A stretch of 64,000 bases of DNA from Antennarius striatus (taxonomy: Eukaryota > Chordata > Actinopteri > Lophiiformes > Antennariidae): the NCBI RefSeq assembly GCF_040054535.1, contig NC_090798.1, positions 1,492,501-1,556,500 of the forward strand, written 5' to 3'. Shown here piece by piece: positions 35,315 to 47,536 of the stretch. A program made the position numbers and the translations under genes. The notes beneath the pieces are model-generated. The model was given only the letters and a program-made list of their open reading frames with translations. It was not told the DNA's origin and made no database searches. Numbering within the stretch: position 1 is the first letter of the stretch; every line of letters starts with the position of its first letter.

Positions 35315-35430
35315 TTGTTGCTCCAGAGCGCCCTCTGCTGGAGACGGCTAACCAGCCGCCAGGGGTTGCGTTGAGTGTGACGTCACGTCATGACGCACAA
35401 ATTGCCAGGTCCAGCTTGCGTACATCTTTG
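35315..35430. promoter_or_regulatory. Partial acetyltransferase-unit promoter module with CTCF-like motif
   Basis: AGCGCCCTCTGCTGG at 35327-35341, then GTGACGTCACGTCATGACGCACAAATTGCC, a shortened version of the module at 25795. It sits between the tail-to-tail copies E and F and drives no visible gene. Confidence 0.5.
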
Positions 35431-35598
35431 TACTTTAATAGATAACATCAACATTCTATATTACGTTTATGACTTCAAATAAAAAAACACGAAAAAAAAA
35501 CAAAACACGTTTCTTGTCTTTTAATTGTCAATAAATGAGTGGATAATTCAAGGTCGTATTGCTGTGTGTTGTCCATTTGCTGCGTGTTGTCCACTTGC

Positions 35599-35633
35599 AC
35601 TCTGTGTAAGTCCTGGAAGGACTTACACAGAGT
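35599..35633. repeat. Perfect 15-bp inverted repeat (hairpin) at the inversion boundary
   Basis: ACTCTGTGTAAGTCC and its exact complement are separated by TGGAA. Immediately right of it begins sequence (35636 onward) that is the inverted counterpart of the copy B flank, so the hairpin sits at or next to the junction of the inverted unit carrying copy F. Confidence 0.75.
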
Positions 35634-36495
35634 CTGAAAAACACTTTCAAGACTTTTTTTTGCTTGAGCCAGTCTCTACATTCATGTTCTGTCCTTTTCT
35701 GGAAGATGCTGATTCGGCCACATCACAAATTGAAGAACTGGTTCAGAGGAGATGAGACCAAACTGACATTCAGCTGAAGTCCAGAGCTCACAGACATTTC
35801 TGGAACTTACTCACAGAGGAAAATACCCCAACATGAGGAAATGTGTTCCCTCTTTGACTGCATCAGTCAGCTCCTTTTCCCACATGAGGATCATTAAGTC
35901 CAAGTCCCATCCCACAACGACTGCTAATCATTTGCCAGCAGCTACTGTCTAGACTCAGCATCACTGGCTGATTCCATCCAATATTAGTCATCAGAGTGAA
36001 CTCAGGACAAAAAATTAGCATAGATTGAGTTGCATTGTGCAACATAGTGTCATGCTTTTATGCTAGATACATCAACGTAAATCATACATACTGTATAATC
36101 TCAATATATTTATAAATAAATATGTTTTTTGCATTTTTGCAGTTGGTAGATCTTTTTGACTTATATAAGTAGTCGGTAATCATTAATAACTTGTATTGAT
36201 TCTAAGTCCCTGAATGATGAGACAAGTAGACGCTGTGTTTTGGTAATAAAAGTCTGATCAAGCAGATGAACGTTAGATAAAGTTTAATAACAGAACAAAC
36301 AATTTAATGGAAGATAAAATATTAATAATCCAAATTATTCTTCATAACCCTACATAACCCATTGGTCTAAAAAAAGATCACATAATGTTAATATTAAATT
36401 AAGAGATTTACTCCATGGAATATTAACGTTTTATTTCATGGCAGTTCATTTCGTGCCGAAAGGCTATGACCTTGTAGTGTGACTCTAGTGTTGGT

Positions 36496-37574
36496 TTAGG
36501 ACTGGTCCAGGCGCTCCATCACGTCTCTGCTGCAGGACATCAGGTGTAATCCCATTTCAGTCGTGTCATCTTGACAACCCTGACTGACATAAAACCCTAA
36601 AGCTGATTTATTCCAATGAGACATTTTAAAGGTTAGCTGTCTGCAGCCGGCGGCCACGCCCTCCTGCAGGACAGACAAATAAGACGTATCAATGCTGCTG
36701 GGTCATAGAGGAGAGGTTTAAAATTATTAAATAGGTATTTACATTCTAAACTGTAAGACATGAAACAACAGCCTGCTGTTCTACTCACCTGTGCGACCTT
36801 CTTGAAAAGTGCTTTACCAACACCCTTCCCTGAGAGACAGACACCACGTATTAAAGACGATACACAATCTGTCTGATGTTGACATCATGAAGTAGAGACG
36901 GGAGGTCAGACTTTGTTCTGTACCTCTGAACTCATCCATCACGTACAACATTTGCAAAACGATGCTTCTGCTGTACATCAAGGAGTAGGAGAAGACGTAC
37001 AAAGCAAAGCCGATCTTTGTGTATCCTGAAAGGGAGTATTTTGAGAAAATTCAGAATTAATGACCCTATTTAACATATCTTCATCACAGTAATAGATTAC
37101 ATGACTACTCGCTAAGGCAGAACGCTCACCGTCTTTGCTTTTATGTTGTTCTGGCACCTCAGCAATGAATGCATGGAAACAAGGGTTCTCCCTGAAGCCG
37201 TCCTGCTCCAAGTCTGGATGTAGAATAAAAGAAAACACTGATAAGAGCTCCATTTGTTATTTATTAGCTCTGTTTATCAGCCTCTGTGTCCTGGAACTGT
37301 TCATGAATCTCACTGCATGTACAGGTAAATCAAATCTAAAAAAAGATAGTTAAAAGTCCAGCGTAACTCCACCTGTCTGTGTCACATATTCTGTGATCTC
37401 ATGATAGTCTGCCAGGTCCTGTTAAACATAAAAACACACACTCCATTGATCGACCTATCAATATCTGATGATGATGTATGGACAGCCTGTAAGGATGCTG
37501 GGTTCACACACCCTGACCATCCGGGCCAGGTCCTTGCAGTCGTCCCGGGTGGCTGGACGGATAGAGAACTCCAT
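36496..37574 (-). CDS. sat2: SSAT/SAT2-like GNAT acetyltransferase, copy F, inverted (167 codons)
   Basis: Minus-strand exons 37574-37512, 37418-37373, 37213-37130, 37025-36924, 36829-36789, 36663-36496; open and in phase. Exon 2 reads [15 protein letters not shown] (copy A-like), exon 4 GFALYVFSYSLMYSRSIVLQ, exon 6 LTFKMSHWNKSALGFYVSQG (copy E-like), so it looks like a mosaic of the + strand copies. The CoA loop [15 protein letters not shown] and the FYVSQGC tyrosine are kept. Upstream 37575-37690 repeats the shared 5'UTR with a CTTTCAG-type acceptor. Copies E and F are tail to tail. Confidence 0.85.
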
Positions 37575-37699
37575 TGTTAAACCTGGAAGACGTCGCTGTG
37601 GAGATTCTCCGGTCGAGTCCTGATGGATGTGGAATGAAAGACGACTGAAAGGACAGCAGAGAGAAACAGGCTGAGTGACATCTGAGTCTGGGATGACTT

Positions 37700-38765
37700 A
37701 ATCATCTGTAGGGAGGACAATATCAAAGTTTGCTGACTTCTGTTTGCCTGCTAACAATAATATGCAGAACAGTTTTCACAGCTAACTTTACTGAATCCCT
37801 CGACTCCCGGCTCCAACTGAGTTTTTGATATATTTTCCCTAATTTACAACCAAGGAAACTGACAAATTACGTGAACTTTGCCAAATGCAGGACAGAACAG
37901 GAAGGGATGAAGAAGGTCAGCACACCTTCATCACCTTCATTCAGTCGGTTTCTGTTTGTATTCACATTTGCGGTGACCTAAATTCATTGGTTTCTCTTGT
38001 GTTGTGATGTTTGGGTGTTGAATAGATCATTTAAAACGACCTCTGTGTGTGAGGAGTGCAAATATTTGGATATGAGATGAGGCAAAAATAAAAGATAAGG
38101 GAAATGATTCTCCTAGAAATAAAAAACAGCAAGGAGAGCAAGGTTTTCCGTTACTTTTCAGAAAAAAAAAACCTTTAGTATAATTTCCAGACATTTAATG
38201 AAAGCCGTGTGTGTGTGTGTGGGGGGGGGGTTATATTTAGTTTGTTTTCTCTCACTGTAAACAAGTAGAAACCACTGATCCGCCTTTGTAGCTTTTACAA
38301 TTTGCGTTCCTTTTCATACTTTGTTTGCTGAACATTTGTGTGAATGTCTGGTATTTTTTTCATCTTTGGGACGTTTGTTTGTGAAAAATTCATGCATCCG
38401 TCCTTCAACATGATCAATCCAGACGTCATCAAGGGGGGGGAAAGAACATTTAGTGTGCTCACAGATACAGAGAGAGTACATGAGATATTTTTAATCTCCC
38501 TCGTCTGAAACTTCCCGTCAGAATGCCAGACATGGAGCTATTAATTCTTTTTATTCCCAACTTGGATTCCTCAAAACAGATTTCTGTCATATCTGTGGAC
38601 TAAATGTTTCCATACAAAGACAAGAAAGTATAGAAGTGTTTTAACATATTGATTCCCACATTTTGGCTCCTAAAGCAATGTAAACATTTAAGTCTATAAC
38701 TGTTTTAATTCATTAATATTTTATAGTGTACAATAATGTCAGAATTTTACAGTATGATGACGATT
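37700..38765. other. Upstream region of copy F and intergenic sequence
   Basis: 37700-37930 continues the unit promoter-side homology (GTGAACTTTGCCAAATGCAGGACAGAACAG, inverted relative to 26430-26460). Beyond 37960 there is unique AT-rich sequence with a short (GT)n(G)n run at 38208-38230 and no gene. Confidence 0.5.
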
Positions 38766-38770
38766 ATTTT

Positions 38771-39306
<536 letters not shown>

Positions 39307-39319
39307 TATTTGGCCCTAA

Positions 39320-40043
39320 TCGTCTTCCGTACTGCAGCGCTCTTTGGCTCACCTGTCGGATCGCCCTACACGTCACAGCCGTCTCCGTGCGCGCTGCCGC
39401 CACCGTGCGGTCGCGGACGGAACTGTTCCACGCGTGAATGGCACATATTTTCAAGGCATGCAACTTGATGAAAGCCGTGTGAGGAGCGGAGGAAGCCGCG
39501 GTGTGTTTTCCTTTCGCTCCCCTCGTTGGTTTTTACGACGGACTCCCGCTGGTAGCGCAACACCGGATCCCTCCGAGGACGCACGGAAAGTTCACCTCCA
39601 AAGTGTGCGTGCGTGTGTGAATCCACGCGTGTGCGCTCAGTGTCTAATAAGAGTGACCCCCCAGCACGCAGTTTAAAGGGAAGGCAAGAAGCTGAGTCAA
39701 CGAATCGCAAGGAGAAGGATGCAACAGTTGATGTGCGCAACTTGCAGTTTGTCTGGCATTTGGAGACGGATCGCTCCGCTGAGGATGGTGGCTGTTATTT
39801 ACGCGGAGGGAGGATCGGATGTTTTGTTGCTTTAAACCTCCTGTAACCGAAAAATAACCCCTCAACGTGTTTGAAATCACTGCTTCTGGCGAGTATTTCT
39901 TGCACCCACCCCCCCACCCCCACCCTCCCAAATGGACATTCGGACAGGAATGCGTCTGGAGGGACTTGAAGCTCCGCTGGAATGGAGTTGAATCGAGGGC
40001 TTCGTCTTCGGAGGGGTCTGCGGCGGTGAGTAGCGGCACCAAC
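39320..40043 (+). promoter_or_regulatory. tnfsf12: GC-rich 5' region/5'UTR of tnfsf12
   Basis: Sharp rise in GC and CpG content directly after the ATT array, running into the first coding exon. Transcription start not fixed. An in-frame upstream ATG at 39867 would add 59 residues of low-complexity sequence; I prefer the ATG at 40044. Confidence 0.5.
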
Positions 40044-41073
40044 ATGCATCGGATTCTGCAGAGGAGGCGAGTGCGCAAGCTGCGGGTCGTCTGGGCTTCC
40101 CTGGCCCTGGTGGCTCTGTCTCTGGCCGCCTGCAGCGCGCTGTTCACGGCGTGGACGTGGAGACAGACGCGGGACTTGTCTCAGTCCTTCAAGACGCTGC
40201 AGGAGCGACTGGAGCAGGTTGGTGTCCGCACCGCGACGCGTAATTGGCGCAGTAATAATATTTACAATCACAGATTCAAGTGTCTCTTATGTAACTTCTT
40301 TTTTTGGCTGCTGTTACTGGGAACCTTCGCGGGGGGTTTATGGAAAAATGCGACCCCCCCCCCACCACCACCACCACCACCACCTCCAGTTCACTCCTTT
40401 CACCTCCTTGCACGCACTATATTCTCTTGCGCCATTTTTCCGCTTTGGCACATTTATTGGTTACCAAAAAAAACAAAAAAAAAGTGCAGTCAAGTGAATG
40501 TGAAGTGACTTATTTTTGTGCGCAACTCCCCCCGCCATGTTTAATTACTCTGGTGCCAGTTGTGCTCCAGTTTTATCTCAATTTACTGGAAAGCCTCAAC
40601 TATTTTGGCACAGGAGCGCGTTTTCTACTCCGCTGACTGCACAGCGGCTGTTGGGGATGATGAAGTGTGGCAAGTGTAAATTATTTGCACCGTGCGCGTC
40701 TTTACGCGCAGGTCAGGATCACATGTTTTCCACAGCAGTCCTATTTATTTATTTTTATTTTATTTTTATTTTATTTGCAGGAAACGATCCTAAATCTTTT
40801 TTTTTTGTTTTTTTCTCGTGCAAAGTGCATTTTAGAGACTCGGTGCCCCCCCCCCCCTTTTTTTTTTTTTTTGCAGTAAATGTTAGCCCCCCCCCTCCGG
40901 TATGAAGTTGCATCACAAGACAAAATTATGTCTGGTAAAAGGAGCCAAAAAGGAGCTGATGGAAATTCTTCTGGTTTCAAGTTCACGGTATTTACAAATC
41001 CAGGTTTTTGCACTGGATTTGAGATCAGGAGGGACAGGTTTGGCTGTGGATCATCTTGACAGACCTACACACA

Positions 41074-41117
<44 letters not shown>

Positions 41118-43201
41118 TACCCCAAAATTGGCCACGTGGAGTGTTGACGCTGGAGCCTTTCCCAAGAGGCCCCGGTTCTGTCCATTTGACCGTTGGCCAA
41201 CTCCTGATGAGAGCCAGCGAGCGAAACGTCTGGAGCAACTCTGTGCCTTCATTTCCACAGTAGCAGTAAATTTAAACATACTTTCCCTCCGCTACTTGTC
41301 CTCATACTTCATATAGAACCTCCTTCAGTCACTCCGGCGGGGCCCCCGGCCAAGGAATTAAAACTTTTTGCTGGCTTGACAAAATTCATTTCTTTCTTAG
41401 AAAGGGGAGTGAAGACATGTGAGGAATGCGAAGCACTAAAAACACGCGTTTAGGTGTCGCAACCGGTCTGAGGAAGTGTTGGGGTTGTTTCTAAAGCCAG
41501 CATGGCAGCAATGGGGGGAGGGGGGGCAGAAAAGTCATCATAATCTCATTGGATGTTTGTCAATGGTGTGTATTCTCCCTCCTTCTACCAGGTCAACACG
41601 CAGAGGAAAGCCATCGTTCAGCTCATCCTGGAGAAGAGAGAGCTCCTGGTTGGGCAGAGGGTGAAGAGAGACGGTACAGAAGCTCCGGAATCTCCTGCTT
41701 TTTAGTCGTCCGACTCAAATCACGACAGACACGAAACCCAACAACTGGTTTTTTTGTTTTTTTTTCTGGGGTAGAACATTTAACACAAGCGCTGGCCAGG
41801 CCTCGTCCCACATGCCACTTTGGTCAGGCCCCGGCAGGCCGCAAAAGGCGCAACCCGCTGCTAAAAGTTGACACAGGAAGAAGTAGGCAGCTGGATGACT
41901 GTTTGAGAAATTACAGGTTTGAGCAGGACGAGGCCTCAAAAAAGTCCAGAAAACCAGCTGGCGCGGGAGCGAGGGCTTGTTGCACGCTTCTGGGCAATCA
42001 GATTGATTTGTTCGCCCTCCCTCTGAGCGCGGCGGCGGCGGCGGCGGCGGCGGCAGCAGCGGCGGCGGCGTCTGATGACCTATCATTTCAGTATTCATAG
42101 CCTCCGTTTGGCGTCACCGTCACGGGATTGTTCACATTCTGTTCATAAGCGAATCCTCAGATGATTTTTTTTTTTTTTTTTTTAAATAAATTTTTATTTT
42201 CTGGATGGATGAAAAACCCAGATTTGACAAAAGGATTCACTTAGACAGCTGCGCGCTTTTGCCAAAAATATATCTTTTTTTTTTTTTTTTTCTTTCGTAA
42301 CTGATATCTTACTTTTGTCTTCCAAAACACATGAAACCGTGTTCAGAAAATTCATGGATATCAATTGGTAAAAAAAAAAACCCCATCTTTTTCCAGTTTG
42401 CGTTTTTTTTTGTGTTTTTTTTTAGCAGGATGCGATCGTGACTGACAGCAGCTCAGTAGCGCCTGAAGGCGTCACACCCCCCCCCCCCCAAAAAAAAAAA
42501 AAAAACCTACCGGGGTCACCCACCTGTGACTTATTTTAGCAGGGACTTAATATTCCTGCGTGGCGGTGGGGCCTTCTCCAAACACAAAAGCGCATATTTC
42601 ACAGGTCATACATGCAGGATTGTGTTCGACATTGAAGTTCAAGTCGCTCCCCGTGTGCGGAATCGCAAAAACTTTTACATCAAGGGGGGGTCAAACTCAT
42701 TTTTCAGCATCACGGCTGTCCTCAAAGGGCCAGATGTAACTAATAAATAAATAAATGTAACTTAATGTAATGAAAAATAAATATAACTACTTCTTAATGT
42801 TAAATAACTCTAAATTTATGACTTATTCAAGTTACAAACATTAAAGTTACACAGAAAAAATCTGTTTCTCTGCACATTTTTGACCTATTTTAGACACTAT
42901 GACCTTTCATGCTCTCACGGGCCACATAAAATGATGCAGGGGGGCCACATTTGGCCCCCGGGCCATGAGTTTGACACATTTAGAGAGTAAAAAGAGCAGC
43001 GATCTGGATCTTGTTGCGTTTTATTTATTGTTTTTATCACAGCTGTTGCTTCACGCTCCAAATCCAGTCTTTTGGGGTCACGGCGCCGCCGCAGATGGTT
43101 TTTTTGGACTCGCGTATTCTCACACTTCATTTCTCTTATTTAGCATTTCCTGCGACGTCTCTTCGGATGCTTTCTCATTAATTCCCCCCCTCCCTCGTCA
43201 G

Positions 43202-43253
<52 letters not shown>

Positions 43254-45126
43254 CCATCCTCCCTCAGCCTCTTCCTCCATATTCTGTATTTTCTAGATGA
43301 CTGCGACCAGCTGGCACTAAGATTAGCCCCCACAGGAAAAAAAAAAAAAAAAAGAAAAGAAAGGAGGCACATGCCTGCGACTGAAAATAGTTTGAGGAAA
43401 TATATTGAAGCACGTGAAAGGAAATCCTTTATCCATCTGCTAACCGCATTAAAACAAGCTTAGGTCGGAATCGAAACGGCTGCAAATTAACACACCGTGT
43501 TATTAGACAGATACAGATGGGAATGATTGTTTTATCAAAGAAACCACAGAAGTATTTTCTCTGCCATTCAAACTCATATTCTCTCTCTCTCTCTCTTGCT
43601 TTTCCAAAAAAAAAAAAAAAAAAAAAAAAGGGGGGACGATGCGAGGGAGGAATGGAAATGGAAAGAAAGCGGCGTCTCATTTCGAGAGTAAGTGGCCTGG
43701 CAGATCGCTGCTCGCCGTCTGCTCCAGCGGTTTAAATCATACACCCCCCGATATGATTGCACTCATAAAATCTTAATTGACTTTCCCCTTTTCTTTCTCT
43801 TTCAATGTCTCCTTCGCTTTTCCGCCAGTAACCAGAGTCTCCTCTCAGCAAGGTAGGAGTCATCAGAAATGAAGGATGGGGATGGAGGTGGGGGGGGGTG
43901 TGAAGTCTATGAAATCCTTGAAAGTGAAATATTTGTGTGTTTCTGTTTTGCGCATCAGTGGGAGAAGGCGGCGTGATAAAAGGATGGGAGGAGAGGACGC
44001 TCAATATGAGCAAAGCGGTGAGGTACAACAAGGAGCAAGGCACCTTCACCGTGGAGAAAGCCGGCGTCTACTTCCTGTTCTGTCAGGTGAGCGTTGACTG
44101 CTGGGATTTGTAGTTTATTGACGTGAAAAAAGGCTTAACGCCAGATGTTTCACCTGGGAGGTGATGGAAATCATAAATTGACTTAAAAATGAGATGAAAA
44201 TGACGTCAAGATCTTTTCTTTCCGCTGAATTTTTGTCGCTGAAAAGTGCCGATGGCGAATGTTTTCTATCATCGCCAACCGAATTCAAGTCCTCGTAAGA
44301 ATTTGTCAAAAATAGCGTTAGGAGAAGACGGTTTTACGATGAGAATAATGATTTTTATATTCCTCAAATGTGACAGGTATGGAAAGTTTTGTTATCAGCA
44401 CCAAAAACCTTTAAATCCAAAACTATTAGAAACGATTGATGTCTTTTTAAAAGCAACACATGGTTTTGATTTGGTCCCAAAAAAAAGAAGAATTCAACAG
44501 TTTTAAGATAGAACTTTTCCATTCAGCGCGGCGTCATAGTTTCCTGGTGTAGGTAAAGAAATGTTAGAAACCTTTGTTGCCTTTTCTTACTATTCCAGTG
44601 CAGCTTTATATAAAACAGCCTTTATTTTGAGCAAACATCACATCGCTGGTGTGTCTCGAGTGTGTTTTTTCTTTTTTTGTGTGGATATCATGTTTCCACT
44701 AATCTCCAGACTTTTGGTCTGGTCAAGCTGACAGAAGTCTGGATAAAATCTAACCAATAAAAAAAAAAAAAAGAACAGGAAAGGATTGTGATAGCAGGAC
44801 TCTGGACAGCCTGAATCAGTGGGATTAGCTCTCGCTCCCGTTCTCCTCAGGTGCTGTTCAACGAGCAGCAGTCGCAGTACGTGAAGCTGGACGTGATCAC
44901 CATCGGCCAGAGGCCTCAGAAGCTGCAATGCATGGAGGGATACGGGACCACGCCCTCCGCCGGGCCACACCCCTTCCACTTCCTGAAGCCCTGCCAGGTG
45001 TCCGGCCTCCTGCGATTGGACAAAGGCGTGGAGCTGCAGGCCATCACCGGCTCGTCCTTCAGGCTCCACACGGTGGGGAACCGCTCGGCCTCGCCTCACA
45101 TCTTCAGCATCTTTAAAGTCAACTGA
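40044..45126 (+). CDS. tnfsf12: tnfsf12 (TWEAK), TNF-superfamily ligand, 227 codons, five coding exons
   Basis: Type II membrane cytokine that signals through the Fn14 receptor and can be shed. Exons 40044-40217, 41592-41673, 43829-43852, 43959-44086, 44851-45126, phases consistent. Residues 1-13 are basic, then one membrane segment (VVWASLALVALSLAACSALF), then a stalk with heptad-like QSFKTLQERLEQ and a furin-type RVKR site at the end of exon 2. The TNF homology domain starts near GVIKGWEERTLNMSKAVRYN and includes TFTVEKAGVYFLFCQV, YVKLDVITIG, a Cys pair (LQCMEG, FLKPCQVSGLL) and the terminal strand HIFSIFKVN. These match TWEAK (GWEEARINSSSPLRYN, LRLCQVSGLLAL, YFGLFQVH) better than APRIL. 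Start chosen for A at -3 and the expected short cytoplasmic tail. Human TWEAK is 249 aa. Confidence 0.92.
41072..41115. repeat. (AC)n microsatellite in tnfsf12 intron 1
   Basis: About 21 AC units with one interruption. Confidence 0.95.
42030..42070. repeat. (CGG)n trinucleotide run in tnfsf12 intron 2
   Basis: Thirteen or so CGG/CAG triplets (GCGGCGG... with GCAGCAG inside). It lies in a locally GC-rich patch (about 41790-42110) of an otherwise AT-rich intron. Confidence 0.85.
42684..42980. mobile_element. Non-autonomous hAT-like element, copy 1, in tnfsf12 intron 2
   Basis: Termini GGTCAAACTCAT and ATGAGTTTGACAC are inverted repeats. Inside are CTCAAAGGGCCAGATGTAAC and GGGCCACATAAAATGATGCAG. 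This is the familiar fish element with GTGTCAAACTC ends; no transposase frame is present. A second copy in the opposite orientation is at 62250-62700. Confidence 0.6.
43203..43250. repeat. (AC)n microsatellite in tnfsf12 intron 2
   Basis: About 24 AC units. Confidence 0.95.
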
Positions 45127-46676
45127 AGCTGGGACCTTCTGACTCATCTGAAAACTGCTTTTATTTGATTTTTTTTGGTACGGATGAGATTTTTTATTTT
45201 ATTTTTTTCCTGCATGGCAAAACACTCACGAGTTGTCGTCGCCAAAAGACTTTTAATTTGAAAGACAAATGTCGGAAGTTGTTGCAGGATTTTTTTTTTT
45301 TTAATTTTTTCTGGACAGCGGTGCTGTTTTGGATTAAAACCACGATCCTAAGTGGACAAAAGTCCTCGTCGTCTGATGAGATGTGACGGAAAACCACTCT
45401 GTAGATGAAGGGCTTCATATTAAAGAAAAAAAAATACTTGGATGTTCATCTTATCTTTTGTATCATGTCAATTTAATAATGCTTACACTCTTTTTTTTTT
45501 TTTTTTTTGGAAAGACTGACAGTAAAGCTGTGCATGCACCAACCACTTTTATATCAGCGGTGCCTCAAAACGTCTGAGAGCTGGACACCAAAAAAAAAAA
45601 AATCAGCCGACATGAGTTTTTAAACGACGCAGTTCTGGTGAAATCCAACGAATCCAACGATCTTTTGTCGATACCGATTCATCTTTGCATTGCCTGATGT
45701 GTGAGAGTGAAATTACTGCAAATTTTGTATATACTTCACTTTTTTTTTAAAATATATATTAAATATATATATATATATGTGCATATAAAGTCAGGAGCTG
45801 GCAAAGAAAGAGCAACGGATGTGAATTTGTGCTGTAAAATTAAATTTGATTGTGAGGTATTTTTATCGGCTTTGCTTTTTGTACTTTTTTTAAAAGCGTA
45901 TAAATTTAAATATGAACTGTCTGACGACGCGTTAACCGTCACGTCCAAGGATTCTGTTAAATCATCCGTTCACAACAGTTGAACCGCAACTAAAAATTTG
46001 GAATTCTTTGGATTTTCCAATCCGGTAACTAAGAAAGAAAAAAAAAAAGATTTTCATCCTGATGATGATTTTGGTGTCTGAGGGAAATCTCTCTTTTTCA
46101 TCTCTTCTCAGTCATTTTTACTTGTTTTTTTTAACACTTTCAGGCACATTTAAACTTGATTTTTTATTTTTTTTTAACATTTTTCTGCTATGATCGACGT
46201 CCGTTTGAGTCCGCAGACACACATTTTCTCATATGCTGCTGTTGCGTTCTGTAATATTCCCGGCTGCTACACAAACAGTGTATTTCCAGCCGCGGGTTCA
46301 GCACTCCCACTCTTGTTTATAAGTAGTTTTTGTGGATGAGCCGCTTTTGGTTTCCTCCTCAGCACTTTACTGCAGCCAGTTTTTAATTGGAGCCAAACTT
46401 TCATGTTTTTTCAAAGAGAAAGATGTCAGATTCTGTTTCGACGTGTTCTGTGTGATTTCCTCATCGCTGTCCTCTTCCCCTTTGTGTCTCAGTCGTCCCT
46501 CCACGCCTCCCTCAACCCCCCCCCCAGCACCTCATATTTCCCTGTCAGCACCGATTAGACCACACACACACACACACACACACACACCCCAGCAACCATC
46601 TAAATTTTCACTTCCTGAATCTGAACCTGAACCACACAGCTGAAGGTCTTGAGTGTGCATGTAGGGAAAATACTTG

Positions 46677-46775
<99 letters not shown>

Positions 46776-46930
46776 TTCTGCCCCCATTCTTATATTTTCT
46801 ATTAAAAAAAATCTGTTTTTTACCATCTTGGACAGTCTTGTGAAGTAAAATGATGATGTATGCAACGGCATTTCTTCTCCACTCAGTCATTATTATAATG
46901 TTGAATAAAGTTTTCTGTCGTGTTGAAGGG
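45127..46930 (+). other. tnfsf12: tnfsf12 3'UTR, ending at AATAAA 46904-46909
   Basis: AT-rich, with several oligo-T runs, (TA)n at about 45756-45778 and (AC)n tracts at 46561-46586 and 46682-46772. AATAAA at 46904-46909 with a following GT-rich stretch is the best cleavage signal. A 1.8-kb UTR is long but plausible. Confidence 0.6.
46682..46772. repeat. (AC)n microsatellite in tnfsf12 3'UTR
   Basis: About 45 uninterrupted AC units. A shorter tract stands at 46561-46586. Confidence 0.95.
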
Positions 46931-46989
46931 TGGTGCTTTTTCAAATTAGTTTGGCGAAATACACATTCTGGGTTCTAAATGAGCCTTAA

Positions 46990-47470
46990 AACCAAGTCTT
47001 TTTAAATCAAAACAGAAACACATAATGTCCTCCAACTGTCAAAGTCATTACCGATCTGCAGTGCAGCTCTATGGAGCGTTTTAGCATCTTTCAGCTCCTT
47101 GTTTTGGCTGTTGCTGGTGACTCAACTACAACCAGCAGCGCGTTTGAGCTGAAGAGCTGTGATGAACTCGCTGCAAACGTCTTAATCTAACACGGAAATG
47201 CAGATTAAAAGTCAAAATTAGGAGAATATAGAGGAGCGTTTAACAGCTACAGGACCAAAAGTGTTCGTCAGGAGTTGGTGGAGACCAAAACAACCTAAAG
47301 TAAAGCAAGTTTAGGATTTAAATTCATCAAAAAATCTACTTCTAATGCTGCTCAGCGTTGGTCGAAAGTAAAAATGACGACTGTTTGAGGGAATAAAGTG
47401 TTAGAATTATAATTATTAGTTGTCACACTGCCCCCAAGTGGCAAAAATGTGTCATTATTGCATTTCTAAA
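46990..47470. repeat. Probable dispersed repeat, family unknown
   Basis: Contains GGAGCGTTTAACAGCTACAG, CAGGAGTTGGTGGAGACCAAAA and TGTCACACTGCCCCCAAGTGG, wording that I recall from repeated sequence in several fish genomes. No terminal repeats located. Confidence 0.35.
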
Positions 47471-47536
47471 CCTGTGCCGTAAATTACAGTAAGGTATTCA
47501 AATATTTAAATGAGCTATACCCTTTAAGCTGCAGAT

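Noticed and set aside
39867-40043. In-frame upstream ATG that would lengthen tnfsf12 by 59 residues
   Set aside because: The extension is Pro/His-rich low complexity from 5'UTR-type sequence. The ATG at 40044 gives the usual short basic cytoplasmic tail before the membrane segment.
40044-45126. tnfsf13 (APRIL) as the identity of the TNF ligand
   Set aside because: The GWEE...RYN, CQVSGLL and terminal F-x-V wording fit TWEAK; APRIL has different strands and a different C-terminus.
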